The position numbers and the translations under genes are program-made. From JBBSAT01 sp044223665 (GTDB lineage: Bacteria; Myxococcota_A; Polyangia; Polyangiales; Sandaracinaceae), in contig JBGALT010000010.1 in assembly GCA_044223665.1 (NCBI GenBank), positions 1 to 64,000 of the forward strand: DNA of 64,000 nt, given 5' to 3'. The notes under the pieces are model-generated. The model saw nothing but the letters and a program-made list of their open reading frames with translations. It was not told where the DNA came from and made no database searches. Numbering within the stretch: position 1 is the stretch's first letter; every line of letters starts with the position of its first letter. This document shows, piece by piece, positions 7,900 through 17,690 of this stretch.

Positions 7900-9834
7900 T
7901 CAGGGAGCGAGGACGTCGCCGCGGAGCACGAGGATCCGCGTCGCGTGCGCCGCGCTCCGGCTCGCGTCGAGCCCGCCGCTGGCGCCGACCGTCGGCACGT
8001 CGTGCATCGAAGGCAGGCGCGCCGCGACGCCCGCCCGCGTCGTCTCGCCTTGCTCCACGGCGCGGCGGACCAGACGGAACGCGTCGTACGCGTACGCCGA
8101 GAACGTGTCCGGCTCGGTGCCGAAGCGGGTGTGGAACGCGTCGACGAACGTCCGTGTCTCGGCGTCGGTGGAAGCCGCGTAGAACGGCGCCGCGAACGAG
8201 GCGCCCTGCAGATAGCGGCTCGTGGAGCGGATGGTGCGCTCGTCCAGCGCCACGCTCGGCACGAGGAGCGCGATCCCGCGCGCCGTTCCGGGGGCCGTCC
8301 CGCCGGCCGCCACCGAGAAGAGGCCACCCGCCGCGAGCGCGGGCGCGACGAGCGCGAGCTTCTGCGGGCCGTCGGCGATCAGCACCGCATCGGGGTGAGC
8401 GGCGGCGAGCTGGGTGACCGCCGGCCCGAACGTGGTCGCCGTCGGCTCGTACGTCGCATCGCCCACGAGCTCGCCCCCGGCGGCCTGCACGGCACGCTCG
8501 AACGCGGCGCGCATGGCGTTGCCGTACCCGGCGGCGGGACGGACGATCGCGAAGCGATGCGCGCCGCGACGGGTGGCGGCCTGCACGAGCGCGGCCGCCT
8601 CGGCGTCGAGGGTCGGCAAGAGCCGGAAGACCATCGGGCCGGCCGCGGCCACGTCCCCGCGCGTCGAGAGCGCGATGAGTGGAACGCCCAGCGCCTGCGC
8701 GCGCTCGGCGGCGGCCTCGGCGACGGGGCCGTCCAAGGGCCCGATGATCGCGATGGCGCGGTGCTGCGAGACCAGCTCCTCCACCGCCGTCACGGCCCGC
8801 GCCGGATCGCTGGCGTCGTCGCGGAACACGAGCTGCGCCGAGCCCGGGGGCGGTGGGCCGTCGGGCGGGGCCCCGCTCGCGAGCACGAGCCCACGGAGCG
8901 CGTGCTGGCCGATCTCGCGGGCCGGCCCGGTGAGCGGGAGGATCGCGCCGATGACCGCCGGATCGGCGTGCTCGATGCGCTCGGCGCGGCTGACGATCTC
9001 GGCGAGCTCGCTCGTCAGCTCGACGTGCTGGGCGCGGAGCGCGTCGGCGATCGTGCGCACGCGCGCGACGTCCGCCGCCTCGTAGGCCGCCCGGAGCGAG
9101 GCCACGGCCACGAGCGGCCACGACACGCGATCGCGGCGGAGCTCGTCGTAGGCGCGGCGGAGCTGCTCGCCGGCGATCTCGGACTCGACGATCGCGTGGG
9201 CGCGCCGCTCGGCGTCCTGTCGCTCCGCATCGGTCGCCGCCGAGGCGTGGCGCTCGTCGAGCGCCGAGAGGGCGAGGACCAGATCGCCCGTTCGGGTCGC
9301 CGCCGTCGCCAGCGTCTCGAGCAAGAGGCGCGTGTCGTCGGGATCGGTCGTCGCGCCGCGGAGCGGGAGCAGGGCCTCGATGGCCTCGGTGTCGCGGTGG
9401 AGAAAGAAGAGCGCGATGCCGCGATGGAAGCGCACGCGCTCTTCGACCACGTCGTCGCTCGAGCCACGCGCGAGGTCGAGCTCGGTGAGCGCTTGCTCGG
9501 GCTGCCCATCCGCGAGCAGCACGCGCCCGAGACCGAGGTGCGCGAGGGGCACGAGTGGATCGGCCGGGTGCTCGGCGAGGAAGGTCTGGTACCCCGTCCG
9601 CGCGTCGGCGGTGCGCCCGTCGAGCACGGCCTGATCGGCGGCGTGCAGATCGCTCTCGGCGTCCACATCCTCGGTGTGGAGCGCGGGCGCGACCTCGTGA
9701 ACCGCGAGGCCCGGCCCCGGGCATCCCGACATCCCCAGCGCCACGAGGAGCGCGCCCCAGAGCGCGGGCCGCGCCCAGGGCGGAACCCCAGGCAGCCTCT
9801 GGAGAAAGGCCGAGTCGCCGAGCGCCGCTTGCAC
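7900..9834 (-). CDS. LpoA-like / periplasmic-binding lipoprotein
   Basis: About 644 residues from the GTG at 9834; another in-frame GTG at 9915 would add 27. A hydrophobic segment ends in a lipobox (GMSGC). The N-terminal half is TPR-like (VLDGRTADARTGYQTFLAEHP, HLGLGRVLLADGQPEQALTEL). The C-terminal half is a type-I periplasmic binding fold of the Leu/Ile/Val family (VIGAILPLTGPAREIGQHALRG near its start, FRDDASDPARAVTAVEELV, PLIALSTRG, FSAYAYDAFRLVRRA). This arrangement matches LpoA, the outer-membrane lipoprotein activator of penicillin-binding protein 1A. An ABC-type binding protein is the alternative. The start codon is uncertain. Confidence 0.82.
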   Translation of the reverse strand: MQAALGDSAFLQRLPGVPPWARPALWGALLVALGMSGCPGPGLAVHEVAPALHTEDVDAESDLHAADQAVLDGRTADARTGYQTFLAEHPADPLVPLAHLGLGRVLLADGQPEQALTELDLARGSSDDVVEERVRFHRGIALFFLHRDTEAIEALLPLRGATTDPDDTRLLLETLATAATRTGDLVLALSALDERHASAATDAERQDAERRAHAIVESEIAGEQLRRAYDELRRDRVSWPLVAVASLRAAYEAADVARVRTIADALRAQHVELTSELAEIVSRAERIEHADPAVIGAILPLTGPAREIGQHALRGLVLASGAPPDGPPPPGSAQLVFRDDASDPARAVTAVEELVSQHRAIAIIGPLDGPVAEAAAERAQALGVPLIALSTRGDVAAAGPMVFRLLPTLDAEAAALVQAATRRGAHRFAIVRPAAGYGNAMRAAFERAVQAAGGELVGDATYEPTATTFGPAVTQLAAAHPDAVLIADGPQKLALVAPALAAGGLFSVAAGGTAPGTARGIALLVPSVALDERTIRSTSRYLQGASFAAPFYAASTDAETRTFVDAFHTRFGTEPDTFSAYAYDAFRLVRRAVEQGETTRAGVAARLPSMHDVPTVGASGGLDASRSAAHATRILVLRGDVLAP

Positions 9835-10155
9835 CTGGCGGGCGTGCCACCGCGAGCCCGCCGGCGCAAGGAATCGGCACCCGCCGCCCGAGGACCCCGG
9901 CCACCGTTCCGTCACCGCCCGGACGGCGAGGGCAGATTCGGTGCCGGGCGTCGGTAGGATCGAGTCGGTCGCGCTGGCTCGAGACCGGGCGGTGAGTTCG
10001 TGTGGTGTCGCCGCTCTCGCGAAGGACGGCGGGCGAGGCCGAGGCCCTTTGGCCCGCCACGCTCGTCGACTTTGGCGGGGTCGATCGGCTTGTTCGGCCC
10101 CTGGCGGCCCCTACTCTCGACATCCGCGCCGGAGCGCGCGGCGCGGAGGCTTTCG
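9835..10155. other. Divergent promoter region
   Basis: About 320 bp (240 bp if the lipoprotein starts at 9915) between divergent genes. The only element I can point to is GGAGG at 10145-10149, the ribosome binding site of the downstream gene. No operator or hairpin recognised. Confidence 0.45.
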
Positions 10156-12891
10156 ATGGGCGAGCGTTGGATGCGCGGGGTCGTGATGGGGATCGCCCTG
10201 GGTGCGCTCGCCGCCGGCTGCAGCCAAGAGGGCGGCGGCGGTGCCGCCGATACCGGTGTCGACGCGAGCGCGCTCGACGGTGGCGCCAGCGATGCCGGCG
10301 ATGCGCTCGTTCGTCCGGACACCGGGGGGTGCGCGGTGTCGCGCGACGGCGACGGCGACGGACACGACGCGATCGCGTGCGGCGGCGACGACTGCGACGA
10401 CGCCGACGCGACGCGCTTTCCGGGGCGACAGGAGACGTGCGACCCGAGCGATCACGACGAGGACTGCGACCCGAGCACGTTCGGCGTGCGCGACGGCGAC
10501 GGCGACGGCTTCGCGGACGCCCGCTGCTGCAACGTGAGCGAGGCCGGTGCCCGCACGTGCGGGACCGACTGCGACGACACGCGCATCACGGCGAGCCCGA
10601 CCACGGTCGAGGTCTGCAACGGCCTCGACGACGACTGCGATGCGGCGCTCGACGAGGGCGTCACGGTGACGTTCTGGCCCGACGCCGACGACGACAACCA
10701 CGGCGTCCACGACCCGTCGATGACGCGCATGGGCTGCCCGTCGTTGGCGCCGGCGCACTACGCCGAGCACGACGACGCCTGCGACGACACGCGCGCGTAC
10801 GTCCACCCCGGGCTTCCGGAGAGCTGTGATCTCGCGGTCGACGGCGCGAGCCACGACGAGAACTGCGACGGCAGCGTCGACGAGGGCTGCGACTGCGTCG
10901 GCAGCAGCACCCGCGAGTGCCCGGGGGCGGTCGGCGCCTGCGCCACCGGGCTCCAGACCTGTGTGGCGGGCCGGTTCAGCGCGTGCTCCGTGCTCCCCAG
11001 CACCGACGTCTGCAACATGGCCGACGACGACTGCGATGGCTCGATCGACGAGGGCACCACGGTCCTCTGCTACCCCGACGCCGACGAGGACACGTACACG
11101 GCGATGGGCAGCACCGGCACGACGAGCTGCCAGGCGAACGACCGCCCGACGGTCGGTGGCTGCCCGACCGGATCCACCAATCGCGCACCGGTCGTCGGCG
11201 CCATCGACTGCGGCCCGATGAACGGGCGCGTCTCGCCCGACGGCATGGAGGGGATGGTCTGCGACGGGCTCGACCAGGACTGCGACGGCGTCCTCGACGA
11301 CGGGCTCACGTTCACCTGCTACCTCGACAACGACGACGACGGCTACGCCCTGCTCGACACCGGCGCGCTGCAGGTCTGTCCCGATCCGGCCCGCGGCATC
11401 CGCGGCTTCTGCCCGTTCCGGATGACCGATCGCATGCCGACCGGCGCCCTGAACATCGACTGCAACGACACGACCGGGATGCTCGGCGCCTCGACGTTCC
11501 CGATGGCCGCCGAGGTCTGCGACGGCCAGGACAACGACTGCGACACCCGGATCGACGAGTCGACCATGGTCACGTGCTACGGCGACGCCGACAACGACAC
11601 GTACGCCCCCGCCGGCGCGAGCGCCTCGAGCGTGTGCCGGGTCGTCGGCCGCGATGGCGCGGGCGGCTGCCCGCTCGGCTCGACGTTCCGCGCCCCCGCG
11701 AGCGCGCTCGACTGCGACGACGCGAACCCGCTCCGCTATGCGGGCGCGATCGAGCAGTGCAACAGCTCGGACGACGACTGCGACACGCGCGTCGACGAGG
11801 GCGCCTCCGTGCTCTGCTACGTCGACACCGACAACGACAGCTATGCGGCCAGCGGCGCGAGCGCCTCCATGCTGTGCGCGGACGCGAGCCGCCCGCTCGT
11901 CGGCGGCTGCCCGGTCAACACCACCAATCGGGCTCCCACCGGCGGCGCAGCCAACGTCGACTGCCGCGAGAGCGATGCCCTCTCCTACCCGGGCGCGTCG
12001 GAGGCTTGCGACACGCTCGACAACGACTGCGATGCCGCGATCGACGAAGGGACCGTGCGCCAGACCTGCTATCGCGACATGGACAACGACAACGCCGCGG
12101 CGCTCGGGGCGACCTCGTCGCTCCAGTGCCCGGACCCGTCGCGCTCCGGGTACGGCAACTGCCCGCCCGGCTACACCGGCAACGCGCCGATCCCGACCGC
12201 CTACGACTGCGCGGACGCCGATCCGTCTCGCCACTGGCCGACCATCACGTGCTGGCCCGACGACGACGGAGACGGCTTCGCGTGCCCGACGAGCGACACC
12301 GGCAGCTACGACTGCCACCGCGCCGGCGGCGGGATGACGAGCGCGCCGATTGCGCAGTGCCCGATCGCGGCCGGCGCCTGCAATGCGCTCACGACCGCCA
12401 CCAACCCGGGCGCGAGCCCGGGAGCGACCTCGGACTGCAACGACGCCGCCGGCGCCCAGCACACCTGGGGCAGCTGCTTCTCCGACGGCGACACGGACGG
12501 CTACTACGGCACGAGCGTAGGCGGCTATCACTGCGCCGCCGGCGGCGCCGGGGCCACGAGCTGTCCATCGGGGACCAGCCCCACCACCGACGACTGCTGC
12601 GACAGCGACGCGCGGGCCCATCCCGGTGGCACGGCGCAGACGACCGCGCGCGCCTGCGGGGGCGCGGGCGGCTACGACTTCGACTGCGACGGCGTCAGCA
12701 CGCGGACCTCGACCGGCGTCTCCAGCCTCGTCTGCAGCTACGTGCCGGGCGAGGGCTGCACGCAGGGCGGCGCGCCCGGCTGGCAAGGGAGCGCGCCCGC
12801 CTGCGGCGTCGCCGGGACCTACCGGCCCGACTGTGGGGCGCCGACCGGCTGCCCCGTGCTCAGCGAGTCGCGCACGCAGTCCTGTCGCTGA
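10156..12891 (+). CDS. Large MopE-repeat lipoprotein
   Basis: 911 residues. The ATG at 10156 follows GGAGG with 6-nt spacing, and the protein opens with a lipoprotein signal ending LAAGC. After a D-A-G linker come about a dozen 'putative metal-binding' (MopE-type, PF11617) units of 40-70 residues. Each has an Asp-rich DxDxDG segment, a CDDxxxxxxPG step and a CNGxDDDCDxxxDEG step. Family members are calcium-loving, cell-surface or secreted proteins; the Methylococcus MopE relative binds copper. No enzymatic domain is visible. The copies differ in sequence, so the array is old rather than a recent expansion. Confidence 0.88.
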   Translation: MGERWMRGVVMGIALGALAAGCSQEGGGGAADTGVDASALDGGASDAGDALVRPDTGGCAVSRDGDGDGHDAIACGGDDCDDADATRFPGRQETCDPSDHDEDCDPSTFGVRDGDGDGFADARCCNVSEAGARTCGTDCDDTRITASPTTVEVCNGLDDDCDAALDEGVTVTFWPDADDDNHGVHDPSMTRMGCPSLAPAHYAEHDDACDDTRAYVHPGLPESCDLAVDGASHDENCDGSVDEGCDCVGSSTRECPGAVGACATGLQTCVAGRFSACSVLPSTDVCNMADDDCDGSIDEGTTVLCYPDADEDTYTAMGSTGTTSCQANDRPTVGGCPTGSTNRAPVVGAIDCGPMNGRVSPDGMEGMVCDGLDQDCDGVLDDGLTFTCYLDNDDDGYALLDTGALQVCPDPARGIRGFCPFRMTDRMPTGALNIDCNDTTGMLGASTFPMAAEVCDGQDNDCDTRIDESTMVTCYGDADNDTYAPAGASASSVCRVVGRDGAGGCPLGSTFRAPASALDCDDANPLRYAGAIEQCNSSDDDCDTRVDEGASVLCYVDTDNDSYAASGASASMLCADASRPLVGGCPVNTTNRAPTGGAANVDCRESDALSYPGASEACDTLDNDCDAAIDEGTVRQTCYRDMDNDNAAALGATSSLQCPDPSRSGYGNCPPGYTGNAPIPTAYDCADADPSRHWPTITCWPDDDGDGFACPTSDTGSYDCHRAGGGMTSAPIAQCPIAAGACNALTTATNPGASPGATSDCNDAAGAQHTWGSCFSDGDTDGYYGTSVGGYHCAAGGAGATSCPSGTSPTTDDCCDSDARAHPGGTAQTTARACGGAGGYDFDCDGVSTRTSTGVSSLVCSYVPGEGCTQGGAPGWQGSAPACGVAGTYRPDCGAPTGCPVLSESRTQSCR

Positions 12892-12973
12892 CGGGGCCGC
12901 CCTCCTGCGAGGCTGCCGCGCGCCCGTGCGTTGGCGCGCGTCGATCGATGCTATGCATGCTCGCGAGGAGCCG

Positions 12974-13885
12974 ATGAACGCAGAAGCCCCCGCCCCGCCG
13001 GCGAGCCCGCAGGCGAAACAGGTCGAGCGCCTGGTCGGCACCTTCGGCGACCGCATGGTGCGCTTCGCCGAGGAGCGTCTGGGCGAGGAGCTCGACGCGC
13101 GGATGAAGCGCATCGTGACGCGCACGAACGAGGCCGGCGTCGACCCCTTCGGGTTCGACCCGAAGGTCGCTCGCTACGCGCTCGCGGTCGCGGCGTTCCT
13201 GCACCGCTTCTACTTCCGCACGGAGGTCTTCGGCATCGACCGCGTCCCCGAGGGCCGCGTGCTCGTCATCGCGAACCACTCGGGGCAGGTGCCGCTCGAC
13301 GGCCTCATCCTCGGCACGTCCCTGATGCTCGACACCGGCGATCGCCCGCGCTTTCCCCGCGCGATGGTGGAGCGCTGGAGCGCGGAGCTGCCCTTCGTCT
13401 CCGTGCTCTTTCCCCGGTGCGGGCAGGTCATCGGCTCGCCCGACAACGCGCGGCGGCTGCTCGAGCAGGACGAGGCCCTGGTCGTGTTCCCCGAGGGCTC
13501 GCGCGGGATCAGCAAGACCTTCGATCGCCGCTACCAGCTCACCGACTTCGGCCTGGGCTTCATGCGGCTGGCGCTCGAGACGGGGACGCCGATCGTGCCC
13601 GTGGCGATCGTGGGCGCGGAGGAGCAGTACCCGTCGATCGGGGACGTGAAGCCGCTCGCGAAGCTCTTCGGGATGCCGGCGTTCCCGGTGATCCCCCAGG
13701 TCTTCGTCGGCATGCTGGCGCCGCTTCCGACGCGGTACCGCGTGTACTTCGGCGAGCCGATGCGCTTCCACGGCGATCCCGACGACGACGACTCGGTCGT
13801 CGAGACCAAGGTCCTGGCCGTGAAGACGACCATCCAGACCATGCTCCAGCGCGGGCTGCGCGAGCGACGCAGCGTGTGGTTCTGA
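12974..13885 (+). CDS. Lysophospholipid acyltransferase (LPLAT/PlsC-like)
   Basis: 303 residues; the ATG at 12974 has GAGGAG at 12965-12970. The acyltransferase block I motif is present as NHSGQVPLD (His followed by Asp seven positions on, the form seen in the MGAT-like subgroup) and the substrate-binding block as VVFPEGSRG. A hydrophobic segment (RYALAVAAFLHRFYF) precedes the motif. Such enzymes move an acyl chain onto a glycerolipid or similar acceptor at the inner membrane. The acceptor cannot be assigned. Its stop overlaps the next start (TGATG), so the PI-PLC-like gene is translationally coupled. Confidence 0.88.
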   Translation: MNAEAPAPPASPQAKQVERLVGTFGDRMVRFAEERLGEELDARMKRIVTRTNEAGVDPFGFDPKVARYALAVAAFLHRFYFRTEVFGIDRVPEGRVLVIANHSGQVPLDGLILGTSLMLDTGDRPRFPRAMVERWSAELPFVSVLFPRCGQVIGSPDNARRLLEQDEALVVFPEGSRGISKTFDRRYQLTDFGLGFMRLALETGTPIVPVAIVGAEEQYPSIGDVKPLAKLFGMPAFPVIPQVFVGMLAPLPTRYRVYFGEPMRFHGDPDDDDSVVETKVLAVKTTIQTMLQRGLRERRSVWF

Positions 13886-14892
13886 TGCGAGCTCGCGCCG
13901 CGCTCGGGCTCGCCCTCGCTTCGGCGCTCTCGGCCGGCGCCCTCGGGGCTTGTGCTCCGGCGATCACGGCGACGAACGACGTCGGAAGCGACGCCACGGC
14001 GCTCGATGCCGGCAGCGACGGCGGCGTCGATGCGTTCCGCCCTAGGGTCGATGCCGGGCGCGACACCGGCACCGACGGCGGGCCGCGCTGCGCGCCGGTG
14101 GACGGGGGTGAGGTCACCCTCTGCAACGGCCACGCGGAGCTCTGTACGCGCCGCTTCGACGAGGTCGCCTACGCGACGACGCACAACGCGATGTCGAGCG
14201 AAGAGCGGAACTTCCTCGGCCCCAACCAGCACCACGATCTCTACCGCCAGCTCGAGGATGGAGTCCGCGCGCTCATGCTGGACGTGCACGCGGCGAGCGA
14301 CGGCACGGTCTCGCTCTGTCACGCGAGCTGCGCCTTCGGACAGTTCCCGCTCGTCACGGGCTTGGCAGACCTCCGCTCGTTCCTCGACTGCCATCCGGGC
14401 GAGGTGCTCACGATCATCTTCGAGAGCTACGTGCCCGAGTCGGACATCGCCGAGGCGTTCGCGATCAGCGGGCTCGCGCGCTACGTGCACGCGCAGCCGG
14501 TCGGCGCGCCGTGGCCGACGTTGGGCGAGCTGATCGCGGCAGGCGAGCGGATGATCGTCTTCACCGCCGACAGCGCGCGCACGCTGCCCTGGCACATGTA
14601 CTCCTACGACTACGCGTGGGAGAACCCGTACGCCGCCCAGATGCCGAGCGACCTCTCGTGCCGCGAGGATCGCGGCGATCGCGCGCGCACGCTCTGGATC
14701 TTCAACCACTTCCTCACGAATCCTCTGGCGAGCCCCTCGCTCGCCGAGATGATCAACCACGACCCCTTCTTCACCGATCGCGTCGCCTCGTGCCGCGCCG
14801 ACGCGAGCGGCGATCTGCCGAACTTCGTGACGGTCGACTTCTACGACATCGGCGACGTCCTCGCGGTCGTCGACGCGCTGAACGGCTTCTGA
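13885..14892 (+). CDS. PI-PLC X-domain-like lipoprotein
   Basis: 335 residues, starting one base inside the previous stop. A lipoprotein signal (LGAC, Cys23) is followed by a D-A-G-rich linker. The rest resembles the phosphatidylinositol phospholipase C X-domain of the PLCXD type: a first catalytic-type His in YATTHNAMS (His100), the acidic site in LMLDVHAASDG (Asp133) and a second His in LCHASC (His146). The fold would be a TIM barrel exposed outside the cytoplasm. Coupling with the acyltransferase suggests a lipid-related role; the phosphoester substrate is unknown. Confidence 0.83.
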   Translation: MRARAALGLALASALSAGALGACAPAITATNDVGSDATALDAGSDGGVDAFRPRVDAGRDTGTDGGPRCAPVDGGEVTLCNGHAELCTRRFDEVAYATTHNAMSSEERNFLGPNQHHDLYRQLEDGVRALMLDVHAASDGTVSLCHASCAFGQFPLVTGLADLRSFLDCHPGEVLTIIFESYVPESDIAEAFAISGLARYVHAQPVGAPWPTLGELIAAGERMIVFTADSARTLPWHMYSYDYAWENPYAAQMPSDLSCREDRGDRARTLWIFNHFLTNPLASPSLAEMINHDPFFTDRVASCRADASGDLPNFVTVDFYDIGDVLAVVDALNGF

Positions 14893-14931
14893 CTGCGACG
14901 GCCGCAGGCCGAGATCGTCTATTCTCGCTCC

Positions 14932-15426
14932 ATGGCTCTGCATCCCTGCCCTTCGTGTGCCCGCCACGTCCGCCAGACCGAGGCGCGCTGCCCGTTCTGC
15001 GACGCCCTGCAGCCGATGCACGAGCCGAGCGTCGCCACGACGAGCGCGCGCCTCGGGCGTGCGGCCATCTTCGCCTTCCGTGCGACCGCGGCAGCCGCCA
15101 CGCTCGCCGGCTGCGGTCCGACGGCGGAGCCACCGCCGAGCTCGACGATCGTGCAACCCTACGGCGCGCCGCCCGACCCCGTGCCTCCGCCGACCACGAC
15201 GACCCCGCCGCCGTCGACGGGGGCGCTGCCGCCGCCCAGCTCGACCGCCAACACGCCCCCGCCCGAGGATCCCGGCCAGGTCGTGGCCCTCTACGGCGCG
15301 CCCGCGATCGAGCCGCCGCCGAGCCTCGCGCCGACGCCGCCGCCGCCCGCGCCGCGGCCTTCGGGCCCGGGCGCGCCGGTGCCCGCCTACGGTGGGCCGC
15401 CGGCCCGGCCTGGCCGCCCCGACTGA
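14932..15426 (+). CDS. Zinc-ribbon, membrane-segment and proline-rich protein
   Basis: 164 residues. The N-terminus is a CxxC...CxxC zinc-ribbon-like knuckle (CPSCARHV, CPFCDALQ). One hydrophobic Ala-rich segment follows (AIFAFRATAAAATLAGC), then about 100 residues of low-complexity Pro/Thr/Ser with two 'YGAP' repeats. The topology would put the zinc ribbon in the cytoplasm and the proline-rich tail outside. The segment ends in LAGC, which would be a lipobox if the N-terminal 43 residues were removed, but this is far from a normal signal peptide. Family not recognised. Confidence 0.7.
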   Translation: MALHPCPSCARHVRQTEARCPFCDALQPMHEPSVATTSARLGRAAIFAFRATAAAATLAGCGPTAEPPPSSTIVQPYGAPPDPVPPPTTTTPPPSTGALPPPSSTANTPPPEDPGQVVALYGAPAIEPPPSLAPTPPPPAPRPSGPGAPVPAYGGPPARPGRPD

Positions 15427-15454
15427 TCTCGTCGCGGCTCGCGAGCGCGCGTCG

Positions 15455-16585
15455 TCAGGACACGACGGCGCGCACGGTGGACTCGAGATCGAAGCTGGGC
15501 GTGAAGCCCAGCACCTCTCGCGCGCGCGTGTCGTCGACCATGCACACGTAGCGGATGTGATCGAGCTCGGGCGTCGGGAACGACGTGAGACGGTAGCGCC
15601 AGAGCCGGCTCAGCACGCCTTCGGCGATCCCGCCCGGCACCGGAACCGGCCTGCGGCCGAGGATGCGGAAGATGCGCGAGAGCGCCACTTCGCCCGGGCC
15701 CTTCACGTTGAAGATGCCCTTCACACCGGGCCGCAGCGCGAGCTTGAGCGCGCGGGCGACGTCTCGCTCGTGGATCACCTGCACCATCGGATCGAAGCCC
15801 ATGAGCGTGATCGGCCGCTCGAAGCGCAGATAGTTGCTGGGCGCGTTCTTGACGGTCCCGAGGATGTGGCAGGGCCGCAGGATGACGGTCTCGACCTCGG
15901 GGTGCTTCCAGAAGAAGCTCTGCGCGAGCATGTCGACCTCGACGAGGTCGCGGATCTCGCTGAAGTGCTGGGCACCGAGCAGCGGCGCTTCTTCCCCGAG
16001 GAACTGCGGGTTCTCGGGGCTCGGGCCGTACACGTTCGCGCTCGAGAGCACGACGAGCTTCGGGACGCGGAACTCGGCCGCGTACTCCAGCAGCTTCTGG
16101 AAGCCCACGACGTTCCACGTGTGGTGCTCGCGCGAGCTCGCGCGGAGGTCGTGCATGACGCCGAGGTGGACGATCGCGCGGATGCCTCCGGCGCGGAACA
16201 CGTCGCGCGTCTTCTTCCGGCGCAGATCGAACTGGTGATGGACCACGTCCTTGGGCTTGCCGTGGAAGGGGCGCCGATCGATGCCGATGACCTTCCCCTC
16301 GCGGTGCATCAGGCGCGCGAAGATGCGCCCCAGGCGCCCGCAGATGCCCGTGACGAGCAGCGCGCCGCGCTCGTCGTTGGGGACGCGCGGCGCGCTCGTC
16401 TCTCCGGGCGAGGTGGGCGAGGCCGAGGGGCGCGGCCCGACGCTCGGCGACGAGGCGGAGCGCTCCAGGGCCGCGACCGGCTGCTCGGGGACGGGCGCCG
16501 GCTTCGATCCAGCCGCCGTGCTCCGCGCCGCAGCGCCACGCTTGACGCGCGCGGCCGGTCGCTTCGGGTCCCCCGTCTCCCCCAT
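15455..16585 (-). CDS. Extended SDR / NAD-dependent epimerase-like protein
   Basis: 376 residues. The first 70 are Pro/Ser/Ala-rich and look disordered; the Rossmann fold then begins with VTGICGRLGR (TGxxGxxG at 79-86) and continues with SSANVYG (181-187). The usual catalytic YxxxK is not present. The aligned place reads FSEIR (Phe208, Arg212), so classical short-chain dehydrogenase/epimerase catalysis is doubtful. It starts 6 bp after the stop of the SnoaL-type lipoprotein gene, so the two form an operon. Confidence 0.8.
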   Translation of the reverse strand: MGETGDPKRPAARVKRGAAARSTAAGSKPAPVPEQPVAALERSASSPSVGPRPSASPTSPGETSAPRVPNDERGALLVTGICGRLGRIFARLMHREGKVIGIDRRPFHGKPKDVVHHQFDLRRKKTRDVFRAGGIRAIVHLGVMHDLRASSREHHTWNVVGFQKLLEYAAEFRVPKLVVLSSANVYGPSPENPQFLGEEAPLLGAQHFSEIRDLVEVDMLAQSFFWKHPEVETVILRPCHILGTVKNAPSNYLRFERPITLMGFDPMVQVIHERDVARALKLALRPGVKGIFNVKGPGEVALSRIFRILGRRPVPVPGGIAEGVLSRLWRYRLTSFPTPELDHIRYVCMVDDTRAREVLGFTPSFDLESTVRAVVS

Positions 16586-16591
16586 CGCGCC

Positions 16592-17575
16592 TCAGTTCGC
16601 CAGGACCGGCTCACGATCGAGCTGGACCTGCGCCTCGAAGATCTCGCCGCCGGCGATCGTGAAGGCGTTCTGCCCGGGGAGCGGGTCCGCCAGGCGCGGG
16701 TCCATGTACTCCCATCGCATCACGAGCTGACGCTCGCCGTGATCGAAGCCCAGGATGCGCATCGCGCGCCACGGCGTGCCCGAGAAGGCCTCGGCGAACC
16801 ACGTGCGTACGGCGGCGCGGCCGTCGTGACGATAGGGATCGCCCGTCGTCGTGACCGTGAAGGGCTCCACGATCGACCCGGTGTCGGCGAACAAGCTCGA
16901 GATGGCGTCGGCGTCGCCCCGCGTGAACTGCGCGACGTAGCGGCGCGCGATCTCCTCGTCGCCGAGGAACGTCGGCTGCATCGGCTCGAAGACCATGCGC
17001 ACCTCGAAGCCGCCGCACCAGCGCGAGCGCTGGACGAGCACCTCGAGACGGCGGCCATCACGACGCAGCTCGCCGGGGCGCGGCGGCTCGGGCTGCCCGA
17101 AGCAGGCCGTGGTCGAGGGGACGGCGACGCGCGCGAGCTCCTCCATCCGCAGATCGCCTCGAGCCTCCGGCGGCGAGACGCGCTGGATGATCGTCTGCTG
17201 GCAGCCGTCCTCGACGTAGGCGCTGTCGTAGACGAGGTCGATGCTGGCGCCGGCCTGCGCGATGCGCAGCGTCGACGAGTAGCCGCGCGAAGCGAGGTCG
17301 AGCGGGCCCTCGGTGCAGTAGGCGGCCACCCAGTGCCACTGCGTCCCGTCGAGATCGGTCGGGACCTCGGCGACGTAGGTCGGGTCGCTTGAGCCGCCCG
17401 AGGTGTCTTGGGACTCGTCGACGACGCGGGTGGGCGTGCTGCCGCCGCACGCGGCGAGCACGACGAGCGCCTGCGCGGCGAGCAGGCTCGGACGAACGAT
17501 GCGCGTCCGGCGGAAGCTCGGCGACGCGGCCGAGCGCTCCGTTCCGAGCGCGCTGGCGAGGGGGCCCATGACCAT
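16592..17575 (-). CDS. Lipoprotein with C-terminal SnoaL/NTF2-like domain
   Basis: 327 residues from the ATG at 17575 (a TTG at 17584 and an ATG at 17569 are alternatives). A long N-terminus leads into a hydrophobic stretch with lipobox LAAC. The middle domain has several Cys and is not recognised. The last 120 residues look NTF2/SnoaL-like: RRYVAQFTRGDADAISSLFAD, then HDGRAAVRTWFAEAF and repeated strands. SnoaL-like domains in lipoproteins usually bind a small ligand; no catalytic residues can be assigned. First gene of a two-gene operon with the SDR downstream. Confidence 0.75.
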   Translation of the reverse strand: MVMGPLASALGTERSAASPSFRRTRIVRPSLLAAQALVVLAACGGSTPTRVVDESQDTSGGSSDPTYVAEVPTDLDGTQWHWVAAYCTEGPLDLASRGYSSTLRIAQAGASIDLVYDSAYVEDGCQQTIIQRVSPPEARGDLRMEELARVAVPSTTACFGQPEPPRPGELRRDGRRLEVLVQRSRWCGGFEVRMVFEPMQPTFLGDEEIARRYVAQFTRGDADAISSLFADTGSIVEPFTVTTTGDPYRHDGRAAVRTWFAEAFSGTPWRAMRILGFDHGERQLVMRWEYMDPRLADPLPGQNAFTIAGGEIFEAQVQLDREPVLAN

Positions 17576-17690
17576 AGGGCGCAACGAAAGCCCGTCGGGG
17601 GCGCTCGGTCAAGTCGCGACGCACCGGGAGCGGTCTCGAGGGCGAGAAAAGGCAATCCGAGGCGAAGGGCGCCGGCGCCGCGGGGCGACG

